A stretch of 64,000 bases of DNA from an uncultured Oxalobacteraceae bacterium (GCA_903893945.1 CAITOF010000006.1:1-64000); one strand, 5' to 3'; shown: positions 47,007-56,407, counted from the first letter of the stretch. Program-made: numbers and translations. Notes: generated by a model not told the origin, from the sequence alone.

Positions 47007-47459
47007 ATGGAATCAGATGTGGAACAGGTAAGAAATCAAATCGGAAACGCAATGTCAGTTGCGCCGCAAAATGAACTGGATGTCAATCTGAGCCGCGCGA
47101 TGCAGCAGGCGCGTGCCCGTCTATTGGCCGAAAAACAGTTATCGACGCTGACCAAAGCAGAGTTGGCCGAGCTTTTATTCGAGCAGGTCGGACTGAACAA
47201 GCGTGAAGCAAAAGATATGGTTGAAACGTTTTTCGATGAAATCCGGAATGCATTGGAGCGGGGTGAATCCGTCAAACTGTCCGGGTTCGGCAATTTTCAA
47301 TTGCGCGACAAGCCTCAGCGTCCGGGAAGAAATCCCAAAACGGGTGAGGAAATTCCGATCTCGGCACGACGTGTCGTGACCTTCCATGCCAGCCAGAAAA
47401 TGAAAGTCATGGTCGATGAAATGTCAGGTCAATCCAATTTACATGATACTGCTTCCTAG
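47007..47459 (+). CDS. ihfA: integration host factor alpha subunit, N-terminally extended
   Basis: 150 residues. The canonical IHF-alpha core ([55 protein letters not shown] with the DNA-intercalating Pro) starts only at about residue 47. The first 46 residues are an extra, partly helical extension, as in some Burkholderiales homologues. The Shine-Dalgarno at 47007 is weak. ATG 47052 (MSVAPQNEL) with GGAAA is an alternative that still keeps an extension. It forms a DNA-bending heterodimer with IhfB. It lies downstream of pheT, as in E. coli. Confidence 0.93.
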   Translation: MESDVEQVRNQIGNAMSVAPQNELDVNLSRAMQQARARLLAEKQLSTLTKAELAELLFEQVGLNKREAKDMVETFFDEIRNALERGESVKLSGFGNFQLRDKPQRPGRNPKTGEEIPISARRVVTFHASQKMKVMVDEMSGQSNLHDTAS

Positions 47460-47479
47460 TTAGGTAACGGATACAGGCA

Positions 47480-47869
47480 ATGAACGTTACGTTGAATAAA
47501 GACGAACCAGCTGCATTACCGGCTATCCCTGCAAAACGTTATTTCACGATTGGTGAAGTCAGCGAATTGTGTGGCGTGAAGGCCCATGTCCTGCGTTATT
47601 GGGAACAGGAGTTTTCACAGTTGAAGCCGGTCAAGCGACGTGGCAATCGTCGTTATTATCAGCATCATGAAGTGCTTTTAATTCGACGTATCCGCGAGCT
47701 GCTCTATGACAAAGGCTTTACGATCAATGGGGCGCGTAATCAATTGGGCGGGCAATCCAGTGTCGAGGTCAAGGTGCCAAAACCGGCGCCAGTCTCCGAG
47801 GCATCCACAAATAAAATTCAGCTGCTCAGAAAAGAGTTGATGGAAATACAGCAATTGTTGCGTTTATGA
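47480..47869 (+). CDS. MerR-family transcriptional regulator
   Basis: A 129-residue regulator. The winged-helix MerR domain (about 20-90) shows RYFTIGEVSELCGVKAHVLRYWEQEF and GNRRYYQHHEVLLIRRIRELL. A short helical C-terminus (NKIQLLRKELMEIQQLL) probably dimerises it. There are no metal-binding cysteines, so it is not a classic metal sensor. It lies 20 bp after ihfA, its conserved place in gamma- and betaproteobacteria. The target and signal are unknown. Confidence 0.92.
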   Translation: MNVTLNKDEPAALPAIPAKRYFTIGEVSELCGVKAHVLRYWEQEFSQLKPVKRRGNRRYYQHHEVLLIRRIRELLYDKGFTINGARNQLGGQSSVEVKVPKPAPVSEASTNKIQLLRKELMEIQQLLRL

Positions 47870-48072
47870 TAGTGAAATGGGTGTTTTTACCAATAAAGTC
47901 GCGAAATAAAAATTATTTGTGAGAAATAGCTAGCTGGTCATTAACGTTTATGCAGTATAATTAAATTTATCGTTGAAATTCTAGGTAGTAGTGCAGTATC
48001 AGTCTGTCATTTCTTACTTGGTTGAAACGATCTAACGAGCATTCGCTCACTTAACTGAAATAGGAAATTGTA

Positions 48073-48276
48073 ATGGCAACAGGTATTGTAAAATGGTTCA
48101 ATGATTCAAAAGGTTTTGGTTTCATTACTCCAGACGAAGGTGGTGAGGACTTGTTCGCTCACTTCTCAGCTATCCAGTCAGCTGGTTTTAAAACTCTGAA
48201 AGAAAACCAACGCGTTTCTTTCGAAGTTACAACTGGCCCTAAAGGCAAACAAGCTTCGAATATCCAAGGTATTTAA
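48073..48276 (+). CDS. cold-shock protein (CspA family)
   Basis: 67 residues with RNP1 KGFGFITP and RNP2 DLFAHFSAI, opening [12 protein letters not shown]. It is a single cold-shock OB-fold that binds single-stranded RNA/DNA and melts RNA structure. ATAGGAAAT precedes the ATG. The approximately 200-bp upstream gap (47870-48072) could hold a long structured leader as in cspA genes, but I cannot identify a cold box. A strong terminator follows. Confidence 0.97.
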   Translation: MATGIVKWFNDSKGFGFITPDEGGEDLFAHFSAIQSAGFKTLKENQRVSFEVTTGPKGKQASNIQGI

Positions 48277-48306
48277 TTTACTCTGGTAGCAAGTTTGTTG
48301 AAAAAT

Positions 48307-48330
48307 CCCCGCATTCGCGGGGTTTTTTTT
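48307..48330 (+). terminator. intrinsic terminator of the csp gene
   Basis: CCCCGC-ATTC-GCGGGG (48307-48322) followed by eight T. Confidence 0.93.
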
Positions 48331-48420
48331 GTCCTGATTTTTCCTCGAGTCAGTGCGGGTGCAGTAATCGTCAAACGGCATTCAGAGTGACCCGCCCGGA
48401 CCCGTGCGAGTGCCGGCGTA

Positions 48421-49338
48421 TTATTTGTCGGCGTCATTTTTCTGCCAATAATTGGCTGAATTGTAGACGTGTTTCAAAAAGTCAATAAATAAACGGGTAC
48501 GCAGAGGTAAATGGCGGCGTTGCGGGAAGATGGCGTAAATATCGTGGTCCGGTGCCGTATAATCGTCGAGCAGTGAGACCAGTTTGCCAGAGGCAATTTC
48601 CGACCCGACTTCCCACATGGAACGCCACGCGATCCCTTTGCCTGCCAACGCCCAGTCGTGCAATACTTCGCCGTCATTGCACACCATGTTACCGGACACT
48701 TTCACCGTGATTTTTTTTCCATTTTCGAGAAAGGTCCAGCCTCGTTGACTGCCATCATTGTTGAAGGCCAGACAGTTATGGTGCGTCAGGTCGGCAATTT
48801 TTTTCGGTGTGCCGTACCGTTTCAGGTAGGATGGCGATGCGACTACCACGCGCTGATTATCGGCCAGTTTGACACCCACCAGGCTGGAATCATTTAACGT
48901 GGCGATTCGTATGGCAACGTCGATGTTGTCGCTGATCAGGTCGACGAAGCGGTCATTGAGGCTCAGTTTTATTTGCACCTGCTGGTGTTCGGCCAGAAAC
49001 GACGGGATCAGCGGTGCCACATGCTGGCGGCCAAAGCCAGCGGGTGCGGAAATGATTAATTGGCCGGTTGGACTGGCATTGCGTTCAGACACAGCGGCCT
49101 CCGCTTCGTCCAATTCGGCCAAAATGCGTTGACAGTGGTCCAGAAAGGCAACACCCTCATTGGTCAGTACAATTTTTCGGGTCGTGCGCTGCAGCAGCTT
49201 GACCCCGAGGCGCTGTTCCAGGGCGTCGATCCGGCGTCCGATCATCGATGCCGCCACACCTTCGGCGCGGGCGGCCGCAGACAGACTGCCTTTGCTGGCC
49301 ACTTCAGTAAAGGTGGATATTTGTTTAAACTGGTCCAT
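48421..49338 (-). CDS. LysR-family regulator divergent from aceB
   Basis: A 305-residue LysR regulator. The N-terminal HTH reads FTEVASKGSLSAAARAEGVAASMIGRRIDALEQRLGVKLLQRTTR (about 9-54), followed by the substrate-binding co-inducer domain (about 90-295). It is transcribed away from aceB across a 126-bp gap holding a long palindrome (49362-49407), the usual layout for a LysR protein controlling its divergent neighbour and itself. The effector is unknown. Glyoxylate-cycle or acetate signals are plausible by context. Confidence 0.92.
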   Translation of the reverse strand: MDQFKQISTFTEVASKGSLSAAARAEGVAASMIGRRIDALEQRLGVKLLQRTTRKIVLTNEGVAFLDHCQRILAELDEAEAAVSERNASPTGQLIISAPAGFGRQHVAPLIPSFLAEHQQVQIKLSLNDRFVDLISDNIDVAIRIATLNDSSLVGVKLADNQRVVVASPSYLKRYGTPKKIADLTHHNCLAFNNDGSQRGWTFLENGKKITVKVSGNMVCNDGEVLHDWALAGKGIAWRSMWEVGSEIASGKLVSLLDDYTAPDHDIYAIFPQRRHLPLRTRLFIDFLKHVYNSANYWQKNDADK

Positions 49339-49361
49339 AGGGCAGAGTAGCGACGTTAAAG

Positions 49362-49407
49362 AGCTAATTTATCACTATATTGCACAGATGATGTGATAAA
49401 AGTAGCT
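49362..49407. promoter_or_regulatory. palindromic operator in the LysR-aceB intergenic region
   Basis: TTTATCAC (49368-49375) and GTGATAAA (49393-49400) are perfect 8-bp arms 17 bp apart. They are flanked by AGCTA (49362-49366) and TAGCT (49403-49407). The aceB -10 candidate TATAAT (49430-49435) lies downstream with a poor -35, consistent with activation. The arm spacing suits LysR tetramers. Confidence 0.65.
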
Positions 49408-49464
49408 ATTTATCGCATTTTGTATCGAATATAATGCCACATAAGTTAATTTTGGAGAATCCAC

Positions 49465-51051
49465 ATGACGCAGATACACCTACCAGCCGGTATGGAAATA
49501 CTCGGCGAGATCAAGCCCGGATTTGATTCTATTCTGACACCGGACGCCTTGGCCCTGGTTGCAAAATTGAGCCGTACGTTCGAGTCACGCCGCCAGGAAC
49601 TGCTGGCCGATCGTGTTACCCGGGCAGCGCGGCTGGATGCGGGTGAGCGCCCTGATTTTTTACCGGAAACGGCGCACATCCGCGCAGGGAACTGGAAAAT
49701 CGGGCCGTTGCCCAAGGCACTGGAATGTCGTCGCGTTGAAATTACCGGGCCGGTCGAACGCAAGATGGTGATCAATGCGTTCAACTCAGGGGCGGATGCG
49801 TACATGACCGATTTTGAGGATTCGAATACGCCGAATTGGGATAATCAGATCACCGGTCAGATCAATCTCTTTGAAGCCGTTCGTCGTACCATACGCTTGG
49901 AACAGAACGGTAAGACTTATCAATTGAATGACAAGATCGCGACATTGATTGTTCGGCCTCGTGGCTGGCATCTGGAAGAGAAGCACATACGGGTCGACGG
50001 CAAGCGGATTTCGGGCGGGATCGTCGATTTCGCCTTATTTTTCTTTCATAATGCCAAAGAACAGTTGGCACGCGGTCAGGGACCTTATTTTTATTTGCCC
50101 AAAATCGAATCGCATCTGGAAGCACGATTGTGGAATGATATTTTTATCATGGCCCAGGACGAACTGGGTATTCCACAAGGTACCATTAAAGCGACCGTCC
50201 TGATCGAAACGATTATTGCGGCATTCGAAATGGATGAAATTTTATATGAGCTGCGTGAGCATAGTTCCGGATTAAATGCCGGTCGCTGGGACTATATCTT
50301 CTCCTGCATCAAGAAATTCAAAAACGACAAAAACTTCTGCCTGGCGGATCGCCCCAAGGTGACCATGACGGCTCCGTTCATGCGTGCTTATGCGTTGCTG
50401 CTCCTAAAAACCTGCCACCACCGGAATGCGCCGGCCATGGGCGGTATGGCAGCGTTGATTCCGATCAAGAATGACCCCGCCAGAAACGAGATAGCAATGG
50501 ACGGTGTGCGCGTTGATAAAGCGCGTGATGCCACCGATGGCTATGACGGTGGCTGGGTCGCTCATCCGGGATTGGTGGATTTGGCCATGACTGAATTCAC
50601 GAAGGTGCTGGGCGATAAACCGAATCAGATTGAAAAACAGCGCCCGGATGTGCACGTGGTTGCTGCGGATCTGCTTGACTTCCAGCCGGAAACGCCGATC
50701 ACTGAAGCCGGATTGCGTTATAACATTAACGTGGGCATTCATTATCTGGGCGCGTGGTTGGCGGGCAATGGTTGTGTGCCGATCCATAATCTCATGGAAG
50801 ATGCAGCGACGGCCGAAATCAGTCGTTCCCAGGTCTGGCAATGGATACGATCAACCAAAGGTGTGCTGGATGACGGACGAAAAGTCACCGAGACGATGGT
50901 GAAATTGATGATTCCGGAAGAATTGGCGAAAGTCAAAGCTCTGGTCGGAAACGGTGCCACTTATGACAGAGCCGCCCAGATTTTTTCGGATATGTCGACC
51001 GCATCTCATTTTGAAGAATTTCTGACGTTGCCATTGTACGAAGAAATCTGA
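49465..51051 (+). CDS. aceB: malate synthase A
   Basis: A 528-residue enzyme condensing acetyl-CoA and glyoxylate to malate in the glyoxylate cycle. Family motifs are GADAYMTDFEDSNTPNWDN (near 110), LIVRPRGWHLEEKH (near 157), RWDYIFSCIKKF (near 275) and DATDGYDGGWVAHPGLV (near 352). The length is typical of the A isoform. GGAG lies before ATG 49465. No isocitrate lyase gene is in the window. It is probably controlled by the divergent LysR gene and ends in a bidirectional terminator. Confidence 0.96.
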   Translation: MTQIHLPAGMEILGEIKPGFDSILTPDALALVAKLSRTFESRRQELLADRVTRAARLDAGERPDFLPETAHIRAGNWKIGPLPKALECRRVEITGPVERKMVINAFNSGADAYMTDFEDSNTPNWDNQITGQINLFEAVRRTIRLEQNGKTYQLNDKIATLIVRPRGWHLEEKHIRVDGKRISGGIVDFALFFFHNAKEQLARGQGPYFYLPKIESHLEARLWNDIFIMAQDELGIPQGTIKATVLIETIIAAFEMDEILYELREHSSGLNAGRWDYIFSCIKKFKNDKNFCLADRPKVTMTAPFMRAYALLLLKTCHHRNAPAMGGMAALIPIKNDPARNEIAMDGVRVDKARDATDGYDGGWVAHPGLVDLAMTEFTKVLGDKPNQIEKQRPDVHVVAADLLDFQPETPITEAGLRYNINVGIHYLGAWLAGNGCVPIHNLMEDAATAEISRSQVWQWIRSTKGVLDDGRKVTETMVKLMIPEELAKVKALVGNGATYDRAAQIFSDMSTASHFEEFLTLPLYEEI

Positions 51052-51059
51052 TTTAACCC

Positions 51060-51090
51060 AAAAAAAACGCGCTGTTAGCGCGTTTTTTTT
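51060..51090. terminator. bidirectional terminator aceB / HTH-like gene
   Basis: CGCGCT-GTT-AGCGCG (51068-51082) is flanked by an A-run on the left and eight T on the right, so it can end transcription from both converging genes. Confidence 0.9.
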
Positions 51091-51101
51091 GGCAGGGCCG
51101 G

Positions 51102-51866
51102 CTAATCTTTATCCTTCCAGATATCATCCTTCAACCGTTCATTGCCATCGCTGTCTATGATGACGCTCCAGTCCTCAAATTGTTTGCGTCGTATTCCTGG
51201 CATGGCAATCTGAAATTCGTTATCGTCAATCTGGTAAAAAACGATGTTATTCACCGATGCTTCTTCCGGTTTCTGTATGTGGTAAATACTGAACAGATGG
51301 TCTTCAAATAAATAAAGTTTAAAGCGTGAACTGATTGAATTCGGATTGGAATGTGATATCGCGCGCCAGTAACCCAGGACGGCATTCATGCTGGAATGTT
51401 CATTGATGAAGACCCAGGCATTATCTCTGGCAGCGTCAAGGTGATGAATCGGTTCAAATTTCAGCGGACCGGCAATATCTTCCGGATCGACCAGGTTTGA
51501 CAGGGTATAACCGGCAATGCCGGGTAAGCCCGTGCGGCCTGGTTCGTTGTCCTGCTTCCTGAGCGAGCTTGACCGGTACAGGGTGGGAAAGCGGAATTGA
51601 TATTTTTCACAGTATTTTCCGGGTACGGCTTCGGAAAAAGTGCCGGTATGGATATGGAAAAAATTCGCCGATTTTTTTTCCTGGATCAGATTGTTTATCT
51701 TCTCGTGTATGAATTCTGAAAGTTCAACATAGCCTTGCCGGTCTTCCGGCAATAACCAGGCATTGACGGTGTATTCGCTGGTATTTAATTTGATTGCCAA
51801 TGCATTTTTTGTTAAGCCAAGATATTCCATGGCTTCGACTAGAAATTCTTGCTGGGGTTGCGGCAT
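51102..51866 (-). CDS. unrecognised protein with HTH-like N-terminus
   Basis: A 254-residue soluble protein of no family I can name. Residues about 8-60 (FLVEAMEYLGLTKNALAIKL, NTSEYTVNAWLLPE) look like a Cro/XRE-type HTH: Gly-Leu-Thr-Lys-Asn-Ala-Leu-Ala then Ser-Glu-Tyr-Thr-Val-Asn-Ala-Trp. The remaining 190 residues are mixed alpha/beta and rich in aromatics (YWRAISHSNPNSISSRFKLY, LFEDHLFSIYHI), perhaps a ligand-sensing domain. It stands alone, converging on aceB. A perfect 12-bp palindrome and a strong hairpin lie upstream of its start and could be its own operators. Confidence 0.7.
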   Translation of the reverse strand: MPQPQQEFLVEAMEYLGLTKNALAIKLNTSEYTVNAWLLPEDRQGYVELSEFIHEKINNLIQEKKSANFFHIHTGTFSEAVPGKYCEKYQFRFPTLYRSSSLRKQDNEPGRTGLPGIAGYTLSNLVDPEDIAGPLKFEPIHHLDAARDNAWVFINEHSSMNAVLGYWRAISHSNPNSISSRFKLYLFEDHLFSIYHIQKPEEASVNNIVFYQIDDNEFQIAMPGIRRKQFEDWSVIIDSDGNERLKDDIWKDKD

Positions 51867-51937
51867 AGTTTTCTCTGAATAAAAATTTATGGCATTTATT
51901 ATATTAATTTAAACTTAACATGAAAAGACTATTCTAT

Positions 51938-51949
51938 CGTTAATTAACG
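51938..51949. promoter_or_regulatory. 12-bp palindrome CGTTAATTAACG
   Basis: A perfect palindrome 72 bp upstream of the HTH-like gene's ATG (51866), nearly extended by TAT/ATA and CGAT flanks, set in an AT-rich stretch. It is a candidate autoregulatory operator for the HTH-like protein. This rests on symmetry and position only. Confidence 0.4.
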
Positions 51950-51986
51950 TCGATAAAACAACTAATCCGCACAAAACGTGTCATTT

Positions 51987-52012
51987 AAGCGGCGCTCCAA
52001 ATTGCGCCGCTT
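51987..52012. other. strong unexplained hairpin
   Basis: AAGCGGCGC (51987-51995) pairs perfectly with GCGCCGCTT (52004-52012) around an 8-nt loop TCCAAATT. There is no T-tract on either strand. It lies between two divergent genes, 118 bp upstream of the diguanylate cyclase start, where no terminator is expected. Confidence 0.55.
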
Positions 52013-52129
52013 GCCCTGTTGAGTGCTGGTAAAGTGCCGCGTTGCCAACTACTATGTAGTCAGGCGTCACCCACGACCCGTTTCAATTTTCCCTGAATCT
52101 GCCCTGCGCTCCGTTCTTAACGAGGAATT

Positions 52130-54664
52130 GTGGAATTATTTGCCAATATCTATGAATCGGAAAAACTTGAACAGCAACTGGCGGAGTCAAGGGGGCATGC
52201 TCGTTTGCCAATATTGATCGCGCTGGCCTGGCAACTGCGGCAGAGTGATACCGAAAATGCAATTGAACTGTCAAACGAAGCCGAACAGTTAATCAATGAC
52301 GTTCTGCAGTTTGGTGGTGATACTTCTGCAATGAAGGCGCGGCTGTACCTGATTCGCGGCGAAGCAATGCTGCTGTACGGCGATCGCCTGACTGCCCAGG
52401 AACTTGTCAATAGTGCCCGCCAGCTGTTCGAGTCGACCCAGGATAACCTTGGATCAGGGGACTGCTGCTGGCTGGATGCGTCGCTGTCCCTGGATTGCGG
52501 TGATTACCCGAAACTCGATGCCGACCTGTTGCGTGCGGTGCATTACTACACACAGGGGGGTGACAGTCTGCGTGCGCACATGGCGTCGGTCAGAAAATTA
52601 TATTACGCGGCTTCGAGCGAACCGGAAATGGCGCGTGACTACGTACAGAACAATGAACTGTTCCAGCCTGCATCGGAATCTCATCCGGCCCTGGCCACAT
52701 GGATAGAGTCACTGCGGGCCTGTCTGGCTCCGCGCGGCAGTGAGGTGATATTGCACTGGCAGTTTGTGTATGAACTGGCGTTAAAAAGCGGTCAGTTGCG
52801 ACAGGCCATTCTTGCCACGATGAATATGGCAGAACAGTTCGTCGACATACACGATGCGAATTCGGCGCTTGATATTGCCGGACGCGGGCTCGATCTGGCA
52901 CGTCGCGCCAACTGGCCATCGGTGGTGGGAATTTGCCTGTTGCAGATGGGTGACGTATTCCGGAGTCTGGGGCGCTTTCAGGATGCCCAGGAATTTATTG
53001 AAGAGGCATTGCCCAAATTTTCGACCGGTTCGCAAGCCAGTGCCAACGGACTGCTTAACCTTGGTAAAGTGGCGATGGAAATGAGCGACTGTGAACTGGC
53101 ATTGCAACGCTTTATCGAAGCGGAACACTGCTTTGACCAGATACTTTCCTTCGAAGGTCGGATACGGTCCCATCTTGGGCAGGCGCAGGCCTTGCTGCAG
53201 CTCGGCTATTTTGACAAGGCGTATCAAATGATAGGTATCGTTCAGGCCGAAGCCGACCGGTACGAAATGAGTGATGTCAGTGTTGAGATTTTGCGCCTGC
53301 TGGCCAATCTGTCGCGCTTTACCGGCCATCCGGATGACCAGAGCAAGGACCGGCTGAATTATTTGCTGAAAGCGCTGGCGAAGGCAAAATCGATCGACAA
53401 TTTTATGGTGCCGGACTCCCTGCTGGAAGATATTGCTGGCGAGTATGCCAGTAACGAGGATTATTTTAAGGCTTATCATTTTGCCCTGGAAGCCGGGAAA
53501 GCCAGAATGCGCCTGCACAGGCTGGACAAGAGTTTGCGTGCCATTTCCCTCAACATGCAAAAGGAAACCGAAAAATTAATGATAGATTCGAAGCACCATA
53601 AGCTTTTGATGGAAAGTGAAGCGAAACGTGCCGATGAATTATCGTCCGCCAATTCAATCCTGGAGTTGCTTGGAACAATAGGCCAGGAAATAACGGCAAG
53701 CCTGAGTTCGGACGCGGTTTTTAACGCCCTGGATCAGCATCTTCATTCATTACTGGATGCATTTTCCATCGTTATCTATCAGATGAATCCCGCGCAGACC
53801 GAATTGCAGCTGGCGTTTGGCGTCGAAGAGAATCGCTCGATACCTTTTCATCGTATCGCTGTCGATGACGCGGAAAGTAAAATTGCCTTCTGTGCCCGCG
53901 AGCGCCAGATGTTAATGCTGAGTATCAAGGATCCGGTGGTGCACGTGCTACCCAGAACCGTGATGCCGTTAAGCAGGATGTATTCGCCGTTAATGGTTGG
54001 TGAGATGTTGCTGGGTGTGCTGTCGATACAGTCGCTGAAACCGTATGCCTATGGCAAGCGCGAGCAATTGATTTTTCGCACTCTGTGTGCCTATAGCGCC
54101 ATTGCCCTGTCCAATTGCAGCGCGCTGTCGGCGTTGCATCAGGCGCAAACCGAATTAATACAGAAGAATCTGGAGTTTGAAAAGCTGGCCATGGTCGATG
54201 GACTGACAGGCCTGTTCAATCGGCGTTATATTGATTGGAGCATGAAACAGCAGATTGCCATAGGGCAGAGATATCGAACGCCGTTTTCAGTGATTTTGCT
54301 CGACATCGATCTTTTCAAACTGGTCAATGACACATTTGGCCACCAGAGCGGCGATGTGGTGCTGTGCCATGTTGCCGACATTATTAATAAACGCTCGCGT
54401 GAAAGTGACATTCCAGGGCGCTGGGGCGGCGAGGAATTCATGATCATATGTCCCAACTGTAATCTGGACGGGGCAAAAATGTTTGCCGAAATTCTGAGAA
54501 GATTGATTGAACTGTATGCATTTCCTGGTGTCGGTTCATGCACAGCCAGTTTTGGCGTCGCTGAATTCATACAGGGGGATACAGAGTCAAGCATACTGAT
54601 CCGCGTCGATAAATCGTTATATGCGGCCAAGTCACAGGGGCGAAATCAGGTCGTCGCCTTATGA
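52130..54664 (+). CDS. TPR-GAF diguanylate cyclase
   Basis: An 844-residue cytoplasmic protein (no signal or membrane helix). TPR-like helical repeats span about 20-480 (LLNLGKVAMEMSDCELALQRF and similar). A short coiled coil near 480-515 and a GAF-type domain (about 520-670) follow, and GGDEF is at about 690-844. The active site is GRWGGEEF near 770. The I-site RxxD (RESD) sits five residues before it, so feedback inhibition is expected. The start is GTG with GAGGAA 5 nt upstream. It makes c-di-GMP. TPR repeats imply a protein partner. The last 6 bp overlap the convergent thioredoxin-like gene. Confidence 0.92.
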   Translation: MELFANIYESEKLEQQLAESRGHARLPILIALAWQLRQSDTENAIELSNEAEQLINDVLQFGGDTSAMKARLYLIRGEAMLLYGDRLTAQELVNSARQLFESTQDNLGSGDCCWLDASLSLDCGDYPKLDADLLRAVHYYTQGGDSLRAHMASVRKLYYAASSEPEMARDYVQNNELFQPASESHPALATWIESLRACLAPRGSEVILHWQFVYELALKSGQLRQAILATMNMAEQFVDIHDANSALDIAGRGLDLARRANWPSVVGICLLQMGDVFRSLGRFQDAQEFIEEALPKFSTGSQASANGLLNLGKVAMEMSDCELALQRFIEAEHCFDQILSFEGRIRSHLGQAQALLQLGYFDKAYQMIGIVQAEADRYEMSDVSVEILRLLANLSRFTGHPDDQSKDRLNYLLKALAKAKSIDNFMVPDSLLEDIAGEYASNEDYFKAYHFALEAGKARMRLHRLDKSLRAISLNMQKETEKLMIDSKHHKLLMESEAKRADELSSANSILELLGTIGQEITASLSSDAVFNALDQHLHSLLDAFSIVIYQMNPAQTELQLAFGVEENRSIPFHRIAVDDAESKIAFCARERQMLMLSIKDPVVHVLPRTVMPLSRMYSPLMVGEMLLGVLSIQSLKPYAYGKREQLIFRTLCAYSAIALSNCSALSALHQAQTELIQKNLEFEKLAMVDGLTGLFNRRYIDWSMKQQIAIGQRYRTPFSVILLDIDLFKLVNDTFGHQSGDVVLCHVADIINKRSRESDIPGRWGGEEFMIICPNCNLDGAKMFAEILRRLIELYAFPGVGSCTASFGVAEFIQGDTESSILIRVDKSLYAAKSQGRNQVVAL

Positions 54665-55228
54665 CAACAGCGGATCCAGCACGCGATGAAACCGCTCCTG
54701 GTTCCAGACGGGTTGGTCATCTTTCCAGCCGTTGTCAACGAGCCGTCCACGGCGATCAATTACAAAACTGACCGGCATACGCCAGATACGACCATAGTCG
54801 CCTGCATAGGGTGAACCCAGAAATCCCACGGGAAAGCTTAATGTCCTGGCGATTCTGGTCACCTCGTCGATGTTATCAGGCGGGTCGATACAGAAGCCAA
54901 GCACTTCAAGTCCGGAATGTTTATGGCTACCAGCATATTCAGAAAGTGCGGGCAGTTCTTCCCGGCACGGATCGCAATAGCTGGCCCAAAAGGTGACTAC
55001 CACGATTTTTCCTGTCAGATCGGTGGTGGTAATGTGACGTCCATCCAGCGTATTCAGTGTTAATGGTGGAGCAGGCTGACCCAGCACCAGATTGCCGGCC
55101 TGTGCCGGTGCTGCAAGCAGTGTAGTACTCGCCGACAACCCGAGTGCCAACGAACGGACCATGAACGAGCGGCGTCGCGCATCGGTCAGCAGGTTAGTCG
55201 GGGCTGCAGGCGGTTTTGAAGTGTGCAT
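54659..55228 (-). CDS. exported TlpA-like thioredoxin-fold protein
   Basis: 189 residues. The N-terminus has RRRSFMVRSLALGLSAS with AQAG cleavage, resembling a Tat signal. The redoxin domain (about 45-188) has FWASYCDPCREELPAL, with redox-active Cys-Asp-Pro-Cys near 85-88, and the cis-Pro region RMPVSFVIDRRGRLV. The fold and export point to periplasmic disulphide reduction or cytochrome-maturation-type roles. It overlaps the convergent diguanylate cyclase by 6 bp. No cytochrome biogenesis genes are nearby, so its partner is unknown. Confidence 0.88.
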   Translation of the reverse strand: MHTSKPPAAPTNLLTDARRRSFMVRSLALGLSASTTLLAAPAQAGNLVLGQPAPPLTLNTLDGRHITTTDLTGKIVVVTFWASYCDPCREELPALSEYAGSHKHSGLEVLGFCIDPPDNIDEVTRIARTLSFPVGFLGSPYAGDYGRIWRMPVSFVIDRRGRLVDNGWKDDQPVWNQERFHRVLDPLLS

Positions 55229-55330
55229 AGTGGTTATTTTACCCGATGGGACCCTGCAGGTGCGATCAGACCCGGTCGCAGTTTATTTATTGATTATTCA
55301 AAATGGCAATATTGGACGGGTGACAGGCTG

Positions 55331-56185
55331 TTACCAGTTGATTTCCACATCGGTGCGGTTCAGATCCTGCAATATGGTGGTTGCGATTTCTTCAATTGAT
55401 TTGGCCGTTGATGATAACCATCGTATGCCTTCGCGCTTCATCATGGCTTCTGCCTCGTTGACCTCATAACGGCAGTTTTCGATTGCTGCATATTTGCTGC
55501 CAGGGCGACGCTCGTTGCGGATTTCAGAGAGCCGTTCCGGCGCAATGGTCAGACCAAAAATTTTGCCTTTGTAGGAGTAAAGCGCGGAGGGTAATTTACC
55601 GCGTTCAAAATCGTCGGGAATTAAAGGATAATTGGCGGCCTTGATCCCGAACTGCATGGCCAGATACAAACTGGTCGGTGTTTTGCCGGAGCGAGATACA
55701 CCCACCAGGATGACATCGGCACCAACCAGGTTTTTATGCGACTGGCCATCGTCATGCGCCATGGAAAAATTGATTGCTTCAATCCGGTTCTGATACGCCT
55801 TGGTGTCAGACATGTTGTGGCTGCGCCCGACGGTATGGGTGGATTTCACGCCCAGTTCTTTTTCCAGCGGCTCGACGAAGGTCTGAATCAAATCCATATG
55901 CAACGCTTGCGATTGCCGGATGATGTCTGCGAGTTCCGCCTTGACCAGAGTAGAAAAAACGATGGGACGCAAACCCTGTTCTGCGTAAGCGTCATTGATT
56001 CTCTTATAGGCTTCATAGGCCTTTTCTTTATTGTCGATAAAGGGCAGACGGATCTGTTTGAAACGCAGGTCAAACTGGGTCAGCACCGAGTGGCCAAATG
56101 TTTCCGCCGTAATACCCGTTCCGTCCGAGACAAAAAACACGGTATGACTATCGAGTGGCAACGGGGCATGAGGTAAATCTGACAT
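55331..56185 (-). CDS. ppsR: PEP synthase regulatory kinase/pyrophosphorylase
   Basis: A 284-residue protein of the DUF299/PSRP family. It has the N-terminal [19 protein letters not shown] and the P-loop-like GVSRSGKT at about 162-169, followed by PTSLYLAM. It phosphorylates and dephosphorylates a threonine in PEP synthase using ADP, switching it off and on. I choose ATG 56185 (MSDLPHAPL) because the family begins there. The track's 56248 adds a leader without family similarity. It is divergent from ppsA, its target. Confidence 0.95.
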   Translation of the reverse strand: MSDLPHAPLPLDSHTVFFVSDGTGITAETFGHSVLTQFDLRFKQIRLPFIDNKEKAYEAYKRINDAYAEQGLRPIVFSTLVKAELADIIRQSQALHMDLIQTFVEPLEKELGVKSTHTVGRSHNMSDTKAYQNRIEAINFSMAHDDGQSHKNLVGADVILVGVSRSGKTPTSLYLAMQFGIKAANYPLIPDDFERGKLPSALYSYKGKIFGLTIAPERLSEIRNERRPGSKYAAIENCRYEVNEAEAMMKREGIRWLSSTAKSIEEIATTILQDLNRTDVEINW

Positions 56186-56407
56186 GATTTTTATCTGGAA
56201 TAGTGATGGACAGAAACGCAATATATCACTTAAATTATTTCGCAGCATGTAAAATAGATCGTGCTTCAGGTTTGCCTTGCATGGGACATATATGTTCTAA
56301 TTGATAACTCATTGTCCACTCACGGGCAACCTGGTTACCGGCGCGATAAAAATATTAAAAATAGGCGCGGTAATGGCACCGGTTTTTTTATCATCAAAGA
56401 GGTTGTT

